Origin: Siphonodentalium dalli
Taxonomy: Eukaryota; Mollusca; Scaphopoda; Gadilida; Siphonodentaliidae
Direction of reading: 5' to 3'
Length of the DNA stretch: 64,000 nt
Assembly: GCA_032622095.1 (NCBI GenBank)
Contig: CP136063.1
Span: 70,779,980-70,843,979 of the forward strand
A program made the translations under genes and the position numbers. How positions within the stretch are numbered: the first letter of the stretch is position 1; each line of letters starts with the position of its first letter. Below the pieces are notes generated by a model. That model ran no database searches and was not told where the DNA came from. It saw only the letters and a program-made list of their open reading frames with translations. Below, one piece after another: positions 38,501-53,997 of the stretch.

Positions 38501-41500
38501 CACCCAAAACCCAAAAATATAAGTCCGTCCCTGTTCAAAACTTGTTTTCGTAGCAAGTTGATAACGGGTAACTACATAAAATCTCTCAAATATGGATACC
38601 GTGCATGTTATAGGCGGTTACATGATATGAAATAAATCGAATTTTGCGAATCATGGGCGACAACTCTGTAGAAAAAGCGCGGACATAAATTATAATGTAT
38701 GGATTCAATAGGGAATCCTGAGTTCTACATATGGTCCAAATTTTGAGTCTCTGCTGCTCATACTTTTCGAGATACAGCAACCCCATTTTTTCACAAAAAG
38801 GGAGATAACTCTGTAAACCAAACGTGGACAACATCCTATATACTCTTATTAGTTAGAAATAGTATAGGTCTATATGCATACGAAATTTCAGCTCCCTATC
38901 TCTTGTACTTCCGGAGATATAAGAGTTGAAAAATTGCTTAGAATAATAATAATAGAGGAGAAAAATAATAAATTGAATAACAATATACTTCCATATTAAA
39001 ATATGGAAGTATAATAAGGGATTCGCACGGAATTGATTGGTATGTCGATAGTATGGTTTATTGACATTTCTGTGTTCAGTTGGAACGTTCTGGCGTGACC
39101 CCCACCCTTGCCTCGGAATTAGGTGATGCGTGTAGAAAAGTCGCCATATCTCGGCCAATCTTCGAGATATCGAGCTAATTTTTGCGTCATTGTGTTCGCA
39201 TTTGATGCCCCTTTAATATTTAGTAGGGTTCTAGTAAGATATTGTGGCGATATTCTACTATATAGACCTATATTAATGCTGTTCAGTACATACATTTCGA
39301 TTATATCTGGCTTCCATCGACATAATAAGGCAAGTCGGTAATCGTTTAAAAGTATTATAAATTCCCCACCGAATGACACTAAACAATTGACGATTGGTTG
39401 AAGGAATTTGAATTCATAGTGCATCTTCTGTAAACTTGAAAAAAATGAAGGGGCCACAATTTCTACATTTTTCAACCGATTCACAAAATTCACTCATAAT
39501 GTCACTCGGTATATCTTATAGATACTTCACAACAATTTTGGTTCAAATCGGAGACCAAAAAAATATGACAATTTTTGCCCCCTCCCTAATATGGACCAAT
39601 GTTTTTGGATCTTCGTCAAAATTGCACCATTTCGTCTTCTTTCTATGGATAACACGCTCACATAAACCAAATCCAGTTCGCGTGCGTCGTCTAGGAGGAG
39701 TTTTGTCCACAAGCACTTTCTCCTCAATCGATGTATGAATACAATTTTCGATGGTCTGTAACTTGGACATTTCTCAACCGATTTACAAAATTCTTTCAGG
39801 AGGATGATTAGTACAACCTATAGATACACGACAGTAAAAATAGTTGAAATCATCGAAAAAAAAAATTGCGAAAATTTTGCCCCCACCCAAAACCCAAAAA
39901 TATAAGTCCGTCCCTGTTCAAAACTTGTTTTCGTAGCAAGTTGATAACGGGTAACTACATAAAATCTCTCAAATATGGATACCGTGCATGTTATAGGCGG
40001 TTACATGATATGAAATAAATCGAATTTTGCGAATCATGGGCGACAACTCTGTAGAAAAAGCGCGGACATAAATTATAATGTATGGATTCAATAGGGAATC
40101 CTGAGTTCTACATATGGTCCAAATTTTGAGTCTCTGCTGCTCATACTTTTCGAGATACAGCAACCCCATTTTTTCACAAAAAGGGAGATAACTCTGTAAA
40201 CCAAACGTGGACAACATCCTATATACTCTTATTAGTTAGAAATAGTATAGGTCTATATGCATACGAAATTTCAGCTCCCTATCTCTTGTACTTCCGGAGA
40301 TATAAGAGTTGAAAAATTGCTTAGAATAATAATAATAGAGGAGAAAAATAATAAATTGAATAACAATATACTTCCATATTAAAATATGGAAGTATAATAA
40401 ATTGAATAACAATATACTTCCATATTAAAATATGGAAGTATAATAAGGGATTCGCACGGAATTGATTGGTATGTCGATAGTATGGTTTATTGACATTTCT
40501 GTGTTCAGTTGGAACGTTCTGGTGTGACCCCCACCCTTGCCTCGGAATTAGGTGATGCGTGTAGAAAAGTCGCCATATCTCGGCCAATCTTCGAGATATC
40601 GAGCTAATGTTTGCGTCATTGTGTTCGCATTTGATGCCCCTTTAATATTTAGTAGGGTTCTAGTAAGATATTGTGGCGATATTCTTCTATATAGACCTAT
40701 ATTAATGCTGTTCAGTACATACATTTCGATTATATCTGGCTTCCATCGACATAATAAGGCAAGTCGGTAATCGTTTAAAAGTATTATAAATTCCCCACCG
40801 AATGACACTAAACAATTGACGATTGGTTGAAGGAATCTGAATTCATAGTGCATCTTCTGTAAACTTGAAAAAAATGAAGGGGCCACAATTTCTACATTTT
40901 TCAACCGATTCACAAAATTCACTCATAATTTCACTCGGTACATCTTATAGATACTTCACAACAATTTTGGTTCAAATCGGAGACCAAAAAAATATGACAA
41001 TTTTTGCCCCCTCCCTAATATGGACCAATGTTTTTGGATCTTCGTCAAAATTGCACCATTTCGTCTTCTTTCTATGGATAACACGCTCACATAGACCAAA
41101 TCCAGTTCGCGTGCGTCGTCTAGGAGGAGTTTTGTCCACAAGCACTTTCTCCTCAATCGATGTATGAATACAATTTTCGATGGTCTGTAACTTGGACATT
41201 TCTCAACCGATTTACAAAATTCTTTCAGGAGGATCATTAGTACACCCTATAGATACACGACAGTAAAAATAGTTGAAATCATCGAAAAAAAAAATTGCGA
41301 AAATTTTGCCCCCACCCAAAACCCAAAAATATAAGTCCGTCCCTGTTCAAAACTTGTTTTCGTAGCAAGTTGATAACGGGTAACTACATAAAATCTCTCA
41401 AATATGGATACCGTGCATGTTATAGGCGGTTACATGATATGAAATAAATCGAATTTTGCGAATCATGGGCGACAACTCTGTAGAAAAAGCGCGGACATAA

Positions 41501-44500
41501 ATTATAATGTATGGATTCAATAGGGAATCCTGAGTTCTACATATGGTCCAAATTTTTAGTCTCTGCTGCTCATACTTTTCGAGATACAGCAACCCCATTT
41601 TTTTCACAAAAAGGGAGATAACTCTGTAAACCAATCGTGGACAACATCCTATATACTCTTATTAGTTAGAAATAGTATAGGTCTATATGCATACGAAATT
41701 TCAGCTCCCTATCTCTTGTACTTCCGGAGATATAAGAGTTGAAAAATTGCTTAGAATAATAATAATAGAGGAGAAAAATAATAAATTGAATAACAATATA
41801 CTTCCATATTAAAATATGGAAGTATAATAAGGGATTCGCACGGAATTGATTGGTATGTCGATAGTATGGTTTATTGACATTTCTGTGTTCAGTTGGAACG
41901 TTCTGGTGTGACCCCCACCCTTGCCTCGGAATTAGGTGATGCGTGTAGAAAAGTCGCCATATCTCGGCCAATCTTCGAGATATCGAGCTAATGTTTGCGT
42001 CATTGTGTTCGCATTTGATGCCCCTTTAATATTTAGTAGGGTTCTAGTAAGATATTGTGGCGATATTCTTCTATATAGACCTATATTAATGCTGTTCAGT
42101 ACATACATTTCGATTATATCTGGCTTCCATCGACATAATAAGGCAAGTCGGTAATCGTTTAAAAGTATTATAAATTCCCCACCGAATGACACTAAACAAT
42201 TGACGATTGGTTGAAGGAATCTGAATTCATAGTGCATCTTCTGTAAACTTGAAAAAAATGAAGGGGCCACAATTTCTACATTTTTCAACCGATTCACAAA
42301 ATTCACTCATAATTTCACTCGGTACATCTTATAGATACTTCACAACAATTTTGGTTCAAATCGGAGACCAAAAAAATATGACAATTTTTGCCCCCTCCCT
42401 AATATGGACCAATGTTTTTGGATCTTCGTCAAAATTGCACCATTTCGTCTTCTTTCTATGGATAACACGCTCACATAGACCAAATCCAGTTCGCGTGCGT
42501 CGTCTAGGAGGAGTTTTGTCCACAAGCACTTTCTCCTCAATCGATGTATGAATACAATTTTCGATGGTCTGTAACTTGGACATTTCTCAACCGATTTACA
42601 AAATTCTTTCAGGAGGATCATTAGTACACCCTATAGATACACGACAGTAAAAATAGTTGAAATCATCGAAAAAAAAAATTGCGAAAATTTTGCCCCCACC
42701 CAAAACCCAAAAATATAAGTCCGTCCCTGTTCAAAACTTGTTTTCGTAGCAAGTTGATAACGGGTAACTACATAAAATCTCTCAAATATGGATACCGTGC
42801 ATGTTATAGGCGGTTACATGATATGAAATAAATCGAATTTTGCGAATCATGGGCGACAACTCTGTAGAAAAAGCGCGGACATAAATTATAATGTATGGAT
42901 TCAATAGGGAATCCTGAGTTCTACATATGGTCCAAATTTTTAGTCTCTGCTGCTCATACTTTTCGAGATACAGCAACCCCATTTTTTTCACAAAAAGGGA
43001 GATAACTCTGTAAACCAATCGTGGACAACATCCTATATACTCTTATTAGTTAGAAATAGTATAGGTCTATATGCATACGAAATTTCAGCTCCCTATCTCT
43101 TGTACTTCCGGAGATATAAGAGTTGAAAAATTGCTTAGAATAATAATAATAGAGGAGAAAAATAATAAATTGAATAACAATATACTTCCATATTAAAATA
43201 TGGAAGTATAATAAGGGATTCGCACGGAATTGATTGGTATGTCGATAGTATGGTTTATTGACATTTCTGTGTTCAGTTGGAACGTTCTGGTGTGACCCCC
43301 ACCCTTGCCTCGGAATTAGGTGATGCGTGTAGAAAAGTCGCCATATCTCGGCCAATCTTCGAGATATCGAGCTAATGTTTGCGTCATTGTGTTCGCATTT
43401 GATGCCCCTTTAATATTTAGTAGGGTTCTAGTAAGATATTGTGGCGATATTCTTCTATATAGACCTATATTAATGCTGTTCAGTACATACATTTCGATTA
43501 TATCTGGCTTCCATCGACATAATAAGGCAAGTCGGTAATCGTTTAAAAGTATTATAAATTCCCCACCGAATGACACTAAACAATTGACGATTGGTTGAAG
43601 GAATCTGAATTCATAGTGCATCTTCTGTAAACTTGAAAAAAATGAAGGGGCCACAATTTCTACATTTTTCAACCGATTCACAAAATTCACTCATAATTTC
43701 ACTCGGTACATCTTATAGATACTTCACAACAATTTTGGTTCAAATCGGAGACCAAAAAAATATGACAATTTTTGCCCCCTCCCTAATATGGACCAATGTT
43801 TTTGGATCTTCGTCAAAATTGCACCATTTCGTCTTCTTTCTATGGATAACACGCTCACATAGACCAAATCCAGTTCGCGTGCGTCGTCTAGGAGGAGTTT
43901 TGTCCACAAGCACTTTCTCCTCAATCGATGTATGAATACAATTTTCGATGGTCTGTAACTTGGACATTTCTCAACCGATTTACAAAATTCTTTCAGGAGG
44001 ATCATTAGTACACCCTATAGATACACGACAGTAAAAATAGTTGAAATCATCGAAAAAAAAAATTGCGAAAATTTTGCCCCCACCCAAAACCCAAAAATAT
44101 AAGTCCGTCCCTGTTCAAAACTTGTTTTCGTAGCAAGTTGATAACGGGTAACTACATAAAATCTCTCAAATATGGATACCGTGCATGTTATAGGCGGTTA
44201 CATGATATGAAATAAATCGAATTTTGCGAATCATGGGCGACAACTCTGTAGAAAAAGCGCGGACATAAATTATAATGTATGGATTCAATAGGGAATCCTG
44301 AGTTCTACATATGGTCCAAATTTTTAGTCTCTGCTGCTCATACTTTTCGAGATACAGCAACCCCATTTTTTTCACAAAAAGGGAGATAACTCTGTAAACC
44401 AATCGTGGACAACATCCTATATACTCTTATTAGTTAGAAATAGTATAGGTCTATATGCATACGAAATTTCAGCTCCCTATCTCTTGTACTTCCGGAGATA

Positions 44501-47500
44501 TAAGAGTTGAAAAATTGCTTAGAATAATAATAATAGAGGAGAAAAATAATAAATTGAATAACAATATACTTCCATATTAAAATATGGAAGTATAATAAGG
44601 GATTCGCACGGAATTGATTGGTATGTCGATAGTATGGTTTATTGACATTTCTGTGTTCAGTTGGAACGTTCTGGTGTGACCCCCACCCTTGCCTCGGAAT
44701 TAGGTGATGCGTGTAGAAAAGTCGCCATATCTCGGCCAATCTTCGAGATATCGAGCTAATGTTTGCGTCATTGTGTTCGCATTTGATGCCCCTTTAATAT
44801 TTAGTAGGGTTCTAGTAAGATATTGTGGCGATATTCTTCTATATAGACCTATATTAATGCTGTTCAGTACATACATTTCGATTATATCTGGCTTCCATCG
44901 ACATAATAAGGCAAGTCGGTAATCGTTTAAAAGTATTATAAATTCCCCACCGAATGACACTAAACAATTGACGATTGGTTGAAGGAATCTGAATTCATAG
45001 TGCATCTTCTGTAAACTTGAAAAAAATGAAGGGGCCACAATTTCTACATTTTTCAACCGATTCACAAAATTCACTCATAATTTCACTCGGTACATCTTAT
45101 AGATACTTCACAACAATTTTGGTTCAAATCGGAGACCAAAAAAATATGACAATTTTTGCCCCCTCCCTAATATGGACCAATGTTTTTGGATCTTCGTCAA
45201 AATTGCACCATTTCGTCTTCTTTCTATGGATAACACGCTCACATAGACCAAATCCAGTTCGCGTGCGTCGTCTAGGAGGAGTTTTGTCCACAAGCACTTT
45301 CTCCTCAATCGATGTATGAATACAATTTTCGATGGTCTGTAACTTGGACATTTCTCAACCGATTTACAAAATTCTTTCAGGAGGATCATTAGTACACCCT
45401 ATAGATACACGACAGTAAAAATAGTTGAAATCATCGAAAAAAAAAATTGCGAAAATTTTGCCCCCACCCAAAACCCAAAAATATAAGTCCGTCCCTGTTC
45501 AAAACTTGTTTTCGTAGCAAGTTGATAACGGGTAACTACATAAAATCTCTCAAATATGGATACCGTGCATGTTATAGGCGGTTACATGATATGAAATAAA
45601 TCGAATTTTGCGAATCATGGGCGACAACTCTGTAGAAAAAGCGCGGACATAAATTATAATGTATGGATTCAATAGGGAATCCTGAGTTCTACATATGGTC
45701 CAAATTTTTAGTCTCTGCTGCTCATACTTTTCGAGATACAGCAACCCCATTTTTTTCACAAAAAGGGAGATAACTCTGTAAACCAATCGTGGACAACATC
45801 CTATATACTCTTATTAGTTAGAAATAGTATAGGTCTATATGCATACGAAATTTCAGCTCCCTATCTCTTGTACTTCCGGAGATATAAGAGTTGAAAAATT
45901 GCTTAGAATAATAATAATAGAGGAGAAAAATAATAAATTGAATAACAATATACTTCCATATTAAAATATGGAAGTATAATAAGGGATTCGCACGGAATTG
46001 ATTGGTATGTCGATAGTATGGTTTATTGACATTTCTGTGTTCAGTTGGAACGTTCTGGTGTGACCCCCACCCTTGCCTCGGAATTAGGTGATGCGTGTAG
46101 AAAAGTCGCCATATCTCGGCCAATCTTCGAGATATCGAGCTAATGTTTGCGTCATTGTGTTCGCATTTGATGCCCCTTTAATATTTAGTAGGGTTCTAGT
46201 AAGATATTGTGGCGATATTCTTCTATATAGACCTATATTAATGCTGTTCAGTACATACATTTCGATTATATCTGGCTTCCATCGACATAATAAGGCAAGT
46301 CGGTAATCGTTTAAAAGTATTATAAATTCCCCACCGAATGACACTAAACAATTGACGATTGGTTGAAGGAATCTGAATTCATAGTGCATCTTCTGTAAAC
46401 TTGAAAAAAATGAAGGGGCCACAATTTCTACATTTTTCAACCGATTCACAAAATTCACTCATAATTTCACTCGGTACATCTTATAGATACTTCACAACAA
46501 TTTTGGTTCAAATCGGAGACCAAAAAAATATGACAATTTTTGCCCCCTCCCTAATATGGACCAATGTTTTTGGATCTTCGTCAAAATTGCACCATTTCGT
46601 CTTCTTTCTATGGATAACACGCTCACATAGACCAAATCCAGTTCGCGTGCGTCGTCTAGGAGGAGTTTTGTCCACAAGCACTTTCTCCTCAATCGATGTA
46701 TGAATACAATTTTCGATGGTCTGTAACTTGGACATTTCTCAACCGATTTACAAAATTCTTTCAGGAGGATCATTAGTACACCCTATAGATACACGACAGT
46801 AAAAATAGTTGAAATCATCGAAAAAAAAAATTGCGAAAATTTTGCCCCCACCCAAAACCCAAAAATATAAGTCCGTCCCTGTTCAAAACTTGTTTTCGTA
46901 GCAAGTTGATAACGGGTAACTACATAAAATCTCTCAAATATGGATACCGTGCATGTTATAGGCGGTTACATGATATGAAATAAATCGAATTTTGCGAATC
47001 ATGGGCGACAACTCTGTAGAAAAAGCGCGGACATAAATTATAATGTATGGATTCAATAGGGAATCCTGAGTTCTACATATGGTCCAAATTTTTAGTCTCT
47101 GCTGCTCATACTTTTCGAGATACAGCAACCCCATTTTTTTCACAAAAAGGGAGATAACTCTGTAAACCAATCGTGGACAACATCCTATATACTCTTATTA
47201 GTTAGAAATAGTATAGGTCTATATGCATACGAAATTTCAGCTCCCTATCTCTTGTACTTCCGGAGATATAAGAGTTGAAAAATTGCTTAGAATAATAATA
47301 ATAGAGGAGAAAAATAATAAATTGAATAACAATATACTTCCATATTAAAATATGGAAGTATAATAAGGGATTCGCACGGAATTGATTGGTATGTCGATAG
47401 TATGGTTTATTGACATTTCTGTGTTCAGTTGGAACGTTCTGGTGTGACCCCCACCCTTGCCTCGGAATTAGGTGATGCGTGTAGAAAAGTCGCCATATCT

Positions 47501-48750
47501 CGGCCAATCTTCGAGATATCGAGCTAATGTTTGCGTCATTGTGTTCGCATTTGATGCCCCTTTAATATTTAGTAGGGTTCTAGTAAGATATTGTGGCGAT
47601 ATTCTTCTATATAGACCTATATTAATGCTGTTCAGTACATACATTTCGATTATATCTGGCTTCCATCGACATAATAAGGCAAGTCGGTAATCGTTTAAAA
47701 GTATTATAAATTCCCCACCGAATGACACTAAACAATTGACGATTGGTTGAAGGAATCTGAATTCATAGTGCATCTTCTGTAAACTTGAAAAAAATGAAGG
47801 GGCCACAATTTCTACATTTTTCAACCGATTCACAAAATTCACTCATAATTTCACTCGGTACATCTTATAGATACTTCACAACAATTTTGGTTCAAATCGG
47901 AGACCAAAAAAATATGACAATTTTTGCCCCCTCCCTAATATGGACCAATGTTTTTGGATCTTCGTCAAAATTGCACCATTTCGTCTTCTTTCTATGGATA
48001 ACACGCTCACATAGACCAAATCCAGTTCGCGTGCGTCGTCTAGGAGGAGTTTTGTCCACAAGCACTTTCTCCTCAATCGATGTATGAATACAATTTTCGA
48101 TGGTCTGTAACTTGGACATTTCTCAACCGATTTACAAAATTCTTTCAGGAGGATCATTAGTACACCCTATAGATACACGACAGTAAAAATAGTTGAAATC
48201 ATCGAAAAAAAAAATTGCGAAAATTTTGCCCCCACCCAAAACCCAAAAATATAAGTCCGTCCCTGTTCAAAACTTGTTTTCGTAGCAAGTTGATAACGGG
48301 TAACTACATAAAATCTCTCAAATATGGATACCGTGCATGTTATAGGCGGTTACATGATATGAAATAAATCGAATTTTGCGAATCATGGGCGACAACTCTG
48401 TAGAAAAAGCGCGGACATAAATTATAATGTATGGATTCAATAGGGAATCCTGAGTTCTACATATGGTCCAAATTTTTAGTCTCTGCTGCTCATACTTTTC
48501 GAGATACAGCAACCCCATTTTTTTCACAAAAAGGGAGATAACTCTGTAAACCAATCGTGGACAACATCCTATATACTCTTATTAGTTAGAAATAGTATAG
48601 GTCTATATGCATACGAAATTTCAGCTCCATATCTCTTGTACTTCCGGAGATATAAGAGTTGAAAAATTGCTTAGAATAATAATAATAGAGGAGAAAAATA
48701 ATAAATTGAATAACAATATACTTCCATATTAAAATATGGAAGTATAATAA
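35594..48750 (+). repeat. 1383/1384-bp tandem array, block B (partial plus 9 units)
   Basis: Units start at 36252, 37635, 39018, 40447, 41831, 43215, 44599, 45983 and 47367. Units up to 40397 are one subtype (GGCGTGACC, six T before CACAAAAAGG). Units from 40447 on are another (GGTGTGACC, AATGTTTGCG, seven T) and one base longer. The unit at 39018 is 1429 bp because of a 46-bp duplication. Within each subtype the copies appear identical, apart from a C-to-A change near 48629 in the last unit. The array ends in its hairpin, followed by a TAA tract (48751-48763). Confidence 0.97.
40352..40443 (+). repeat. 46-bp tandem duplication containing the unit hairpin
   Basis: TAAATTGAATAAC plus the full 28-bp hairpin is present twice in a row (40352-40397 and 40398-40443). 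It occurs only once in the window and sits exactly where one 1383-bp subtype gives way to the 1384-bp subtype. Confidence 0.93.
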
Positions 48751-48763
48751 TAATAATAATAAT

Positions 48764-50474
48764 GAAAAATAATCGAAAAAGGGCCATAACTCTGTCAAAA
48801 TATATTGGACCAACATCCGGATAGCATTATTTTTAGTAGACCTTAGATGCCTACATTCGCTAGAGATTTCGCGGTCCTCCTCCCATTAGTTTCTGAGTAT
48901 TTCCAATTAAACAGAAAACGGCCGCAGTAGAAAAACAATATACTTCCTTGGTTACACCATGGAAGTATAATAATAGGGCAAATCATGAGCTCAATAAATC
49001 GCAGTTAAGGGACGGAAAATATGAATTAGGATGATTATATCTTTCCCTTAACATGTGTGGGTTGATCTCAAGTGTTTGGGAGTGACCCCACCCCTGCCTC
49101 GAAATTGGGTGACGGGATTGGGAAATAGTCAAACCCGGCCCAAAATGCGAATTTTGAGAGCCCGTAACTCCGTTATTTTCCAATGGATTTAAAAATTGTT
49201 TTGAGTATTGTGATCAGCTACTTGCATTGATTATTTGTTATAATTTTTGTCTGATTCAGAGACGAATAACATTTTGTTTATTGGAAAGAATACGGGCCCA
49301 CATTCAAAGTTTGAGGGCCCAAATCTCCGCCATTTTTTAACGGATTTACAATCTGTTTTCAGTTTTATGATCAACGTGTATGGTATATGTTATATATCAA
49401 GTTTCATATAATTCGGAGACGAAATAAATTTTGGTACCCCGGACCACCCCTCCCCTGACCCACAACACTGAACCGACACTGGCAAAATTTGGCTCATCGC
49501 GTGCTCTCTTCAGACCGCACGCATTGGCGTATCAGTTGACATCCAAAGTTTGACATCTTCGGAGGAGATGTGATCACAAGCATATGGGGCCAAATTTGCA
49601 TTGTTTGAAGGCCCACAACTCTGACATTTTTCAATGGATTTTCGAAATTCTTTCAGTTTCTAGATCGGTTGGCGGTATGGATGTTATATTCCAAGTTTCA
49701 TCCGATTCGGAGAAGAATACAAAATTGGTACCCCGGACCACCCCTCCCCTGACCCACAACACTGAACCGACACTGGCAAAATTTGGCCCATCGCGTGCTC
49801 TCTTCAGACCGCACGCACTGGGATATCAGACGACATCCAAAGTTCGACATCTTCGGAGGAGATAGGGTCACAAGCACATGGGACCAAATTGCAAACTTTG
49901 AGGGCCCGTAACTCTTGCATTTCTTCTCGGATTACAAAAATCCTTTCCGGTATGGGTTTGTTTTCGTTCAGGGAATCTACATACTTAAATAGATGAATGT
50001 CAATAATAAAAAAAAATTGCGAAAATATTGCCCCCACCCCAGTGTAAAAATATATGTCCAACCCTGTCAAATTTTCTTCCTCGGACTAAGCTGACAACGG
50101 TCAACACGACTACAAAAACCAAATACAGTTATCTGGAATGATACGAGAGGACAACAGAGTACAATAAAATAGAGGTTTGCCAACTATGGGCGGTAACTCT
50201 TCAGGGAAAGGGCGGACCCAAGTTTTTATGCCCGTGGGCAGTAGTGCATATCGAGATGTGCATACGGTCTAATTTTCGATGCTCTGCTTCTTATAATTTC
50301 CGAGATAATAAAATGACATTTTTTCAAATAAAGGGAGATAACTCCTCGGGGAAAACGCGGACAATATTCGTTATGCGACGATGGCATACAACTCTTTGAT
50401 CCCAAGATACGTACCAAGTTTTAGTGTGCTACTCCTGGTACTTTTCGAGTAATAAGGGTTGCAAAAGTGTCCAG

Positions 50475-50509
<35 letters not shown>

Positions 50510-52218
50510 AAAATAATCGAAAAAGGGCCATAACTCTGTCAAAATATATTGGACCAACATCCGGATAGCATTATTTTTAGTAGACCTTAGATGCCTACAT
50601 TCGCTAGAGATTTCGCGGTCCTCCTCCCATTAGTTTCTGAGTATTTCCAATTAAACAGAAAACGGCCGCAGTAGAAAAACAATATACTTCCTTGGTTACA
50701 CCATGGAAGTATAATAATAGGGCAAATCATGAGCTCAATAAATCGCAGTTAAGGGACGGAAAATATGAATTAGGATGATTATATCTTTCCCTTAACATGT
50801 GTGGGTTGATCTCAAGTGTTTGGGAGTGACCCCACCCCTGCCTCGAAATTGGGTGACGGGATTGGGAAATAGTCAAACCCGGCCCAAAATGCGAATTTTG
50901 AGAGCCCGTAACTCCGTTATTTTCCAATGGATTTAAAAATTGTTTTGAGTATTGTGATCAGCTACTTGCATTGATTATTTGTTATAATTTTTGTCTGATT
51001 CAGAGACGAATAACATTTTGTTTATTGGAAAGAATACGGGCCCACATTCAAAGTTTGAGGGCCCAAATCTCCGCCATTTTTTAACGGATTTACAATCTGT
51101 TTTCAGTTTTATGATCAACGTGTATGGTATATGTTATATATCAAGTTTCATATAATTCGGAGACGAAATAAATTTTGGTACCCCGGACCACCCCTCCCCT
51201 GACCCACAACACTGAACCGACACTGGCAAAATTTGGCTCATCGCGTGCTCTCTTCAGACCGCACGCATTGGCGTATCAGTTGACATCCAAAGTTTGACAT
51301 CTTCGGAGGAGATGTGATCACAAGCATATGGGGCCAAATTTGCATTGTTTGAAGGCCCACAACTCTGACATTTTTCAATGGATTTTCGAAATTCTTTCAG
51401 TTTCTAGATCGGTTGGCGGTATGGATGTTATATTCCAAGTTTCATCCGATTCGGAGAAGAATACAAAATTGGTACCCCGGACCACCCCTCCCCTGACCCA
51501 CAACACTGAACCGACACTGGCAAAATTTGGCCCATCGCGTGCTCTCTTCAGACCGCACGCACTGGGATATCAGACGACATCCAAAGTTCGACATCTTCGG
51601 AGGAGATAGGGTCACAAGCACATGGGACCAAATTGCAAACTTTGAGGGCCCGTAACTCTTGCATTTCTTCTCGGATTACAAAAATCCTTTCCGGTATGGG
51701 TTTGTTTTCGTTCAGGGAATCTACATACTTAAATAGATGAATGTCAATAATAAAAAAAAATTGCGAAAATATTGCCCCCACCCCAGTGTAAAAATATATG
51801 TCCAACCCTGTCAAATTTTCTTCCTCGGACTAAGCTGACAACGGTCAACACGACTACAAAAACCAAATACAGTTATCTGGAATGATACGAGAGGACAACA
51901 GAGTACAATAAAATAGAGGTTTGCCAACTATGGGCGGTAACTCTTCAGGGAAAGGGCGGACCCAAGTTTTTATGCCCGTGGGCAGTAGTGCATATCGAGA
52001 TGTGCATACGGTCTAATTTTCGATGCTCTGCTTCTTATAATTTCCGAGATAATAAAATGACATTTTTTCAAATAAAGGGAGATAACTCCTCGGGGAAAAC
52101 GCGGACAATATTCGTTATGCGACGATGGCATACAACTCTTTGATCCCAAGATACGTACCAAGTTTTAGTGTGCTACTCCTGGTACTTTTCGAGTAATAAG
52201 GGTTGCAAAAGTGTCCAG

Positions 52219-52253
<35 letters not shown>

Positions 52254-53962
52254 AAAATAATCGAAAAAGGGCCATAACTCTGTCAAAATATATTGGACCA
52301 ACATCCGGATAGCATTATTTTTAGTAGACCTTAGATGCCTACATTCGCTAGAGATTTCGCGGTCCTCCTCCCATTAGTTTCTGAGTATTTCCAATTAAAC
52401 AGAAAACGGCCGCAGTAGAAAAACAATATACTTCCTTGGTTACACCATGGAAGTATAATAATAGGGCAAATCATGAGCTCAATAAATCGCAGTTAAGGGA
52501 CGGAAAATATGAATTAGGATGATTATATCTTTCCCTTAACATGTGTGGGTTGATCTCAAGTGTTTGGGAGTGACCCCACCCCTGCCTCGAAATTGGGTGA
52601 CGGGATTGGGAAATAGTCAAACCCGGCCCAAAATGCGAATTTTGAGAGCCCGTAACTCCGTTATTTTCCAATGGATTTAAAAATTGTTTTGAGTATTGTG
52701 ATCAGCTACTTGCATTGATTATTTGTTATAATTTTTGTCTGATTCAGAGACGAATAACATTTTGTTTATTGGAAAGAATACGGGCCCACATTCAAAGTTT
52801 GAGGGCCCAAATCTCCGCCATTTTTTAACGGATTTACAATCTGTTTTCAGTTTTATGATCAACGTGTATGGTATATGTTATATATCAAGTTTCATATAAT
52901 TCGGAGACGAAATAAATTTTGGTACCCCGGACCACCCCTCCCCTGACCCACAACACTGAACCGACACTGGCAAAATTTGGCTCATCGCGTGCTCTCTTCA
53001 GACCGCACGCATTGGCGTATCAGTTGACATCCAAAGTTTGACATCTTCGGAGGAGATGTGATCACAAGCATATGGGGCCAAATTTGCATTGTTTGAAGGC
53101 CCACAACTCTGACATTTTTCAATGGATTTTCGAAATTCTTTCAGTTTCTAGATCGGTTGGCGGTATGGATGTTATATTCCAAGTTTCATCCGATTCGGAG
53201 AAGAATACAAAATTGGTACCCCGGACCACCCCTCCCCTGACCCACAACACTGAACCGACACTGGCAAAATTTGGCCCATCGCGTGCTCTCTTCAGACCGC
53301 ACGCACTGGGATATCAGACGACATCCAAAGTTCGACATCTTCGGAGGAGATAGGGTCACAAGCACATGGGACCAAATTGCAAACTTTGAGGGCCCGTAAC
53401 TCTTGCATTTCTTCTCGGATTACAAAAATCCTTTCCGGTATGGGTTTGTTTTCGTTCAGGGAATCTACATACTTAAATAGATGAATGTCAATAATAAAAA
53501 AAAATTGCGAAAATATTGCCCCCACCCCAGTGTAAAAATATATGTCCAACCCTGTCAAATTTTCTTCCTCGGACTAAGCTGACAACGGTCAACACGACTA
53601 CAAAAACCAAATACAGTTATCTGGAATGATACGAGAGGACAACAGAGTACAATAAAATAGAGGTTTGCCAACTATGGGCGGTAACTCTTCAGGGAAAGGG
53701 CGGACCCAAGTTTTTATGCCCGTGGGCAGTAGTGCATATCGAGATGTGCATACGGTCTAATTTTCGATGCTCTGCTTCTTATAATTTCCGAGATAATAAA
53801 ATGACATTTTTTCAAATAAAGGGAGATAACTCCTCGGGGAAAACGCGGACAATATTCGTTATGCGACGATGGCATACAACTCTTTGATCCCAAGATACGT
53901 ACCAAGTTTTAGTGTGCTACTCCTGGTACTTTTCGAGTAATAAGGGTTGCAAAAGTGTCCAG

Positions 53963-53997
<35 letters not shown>

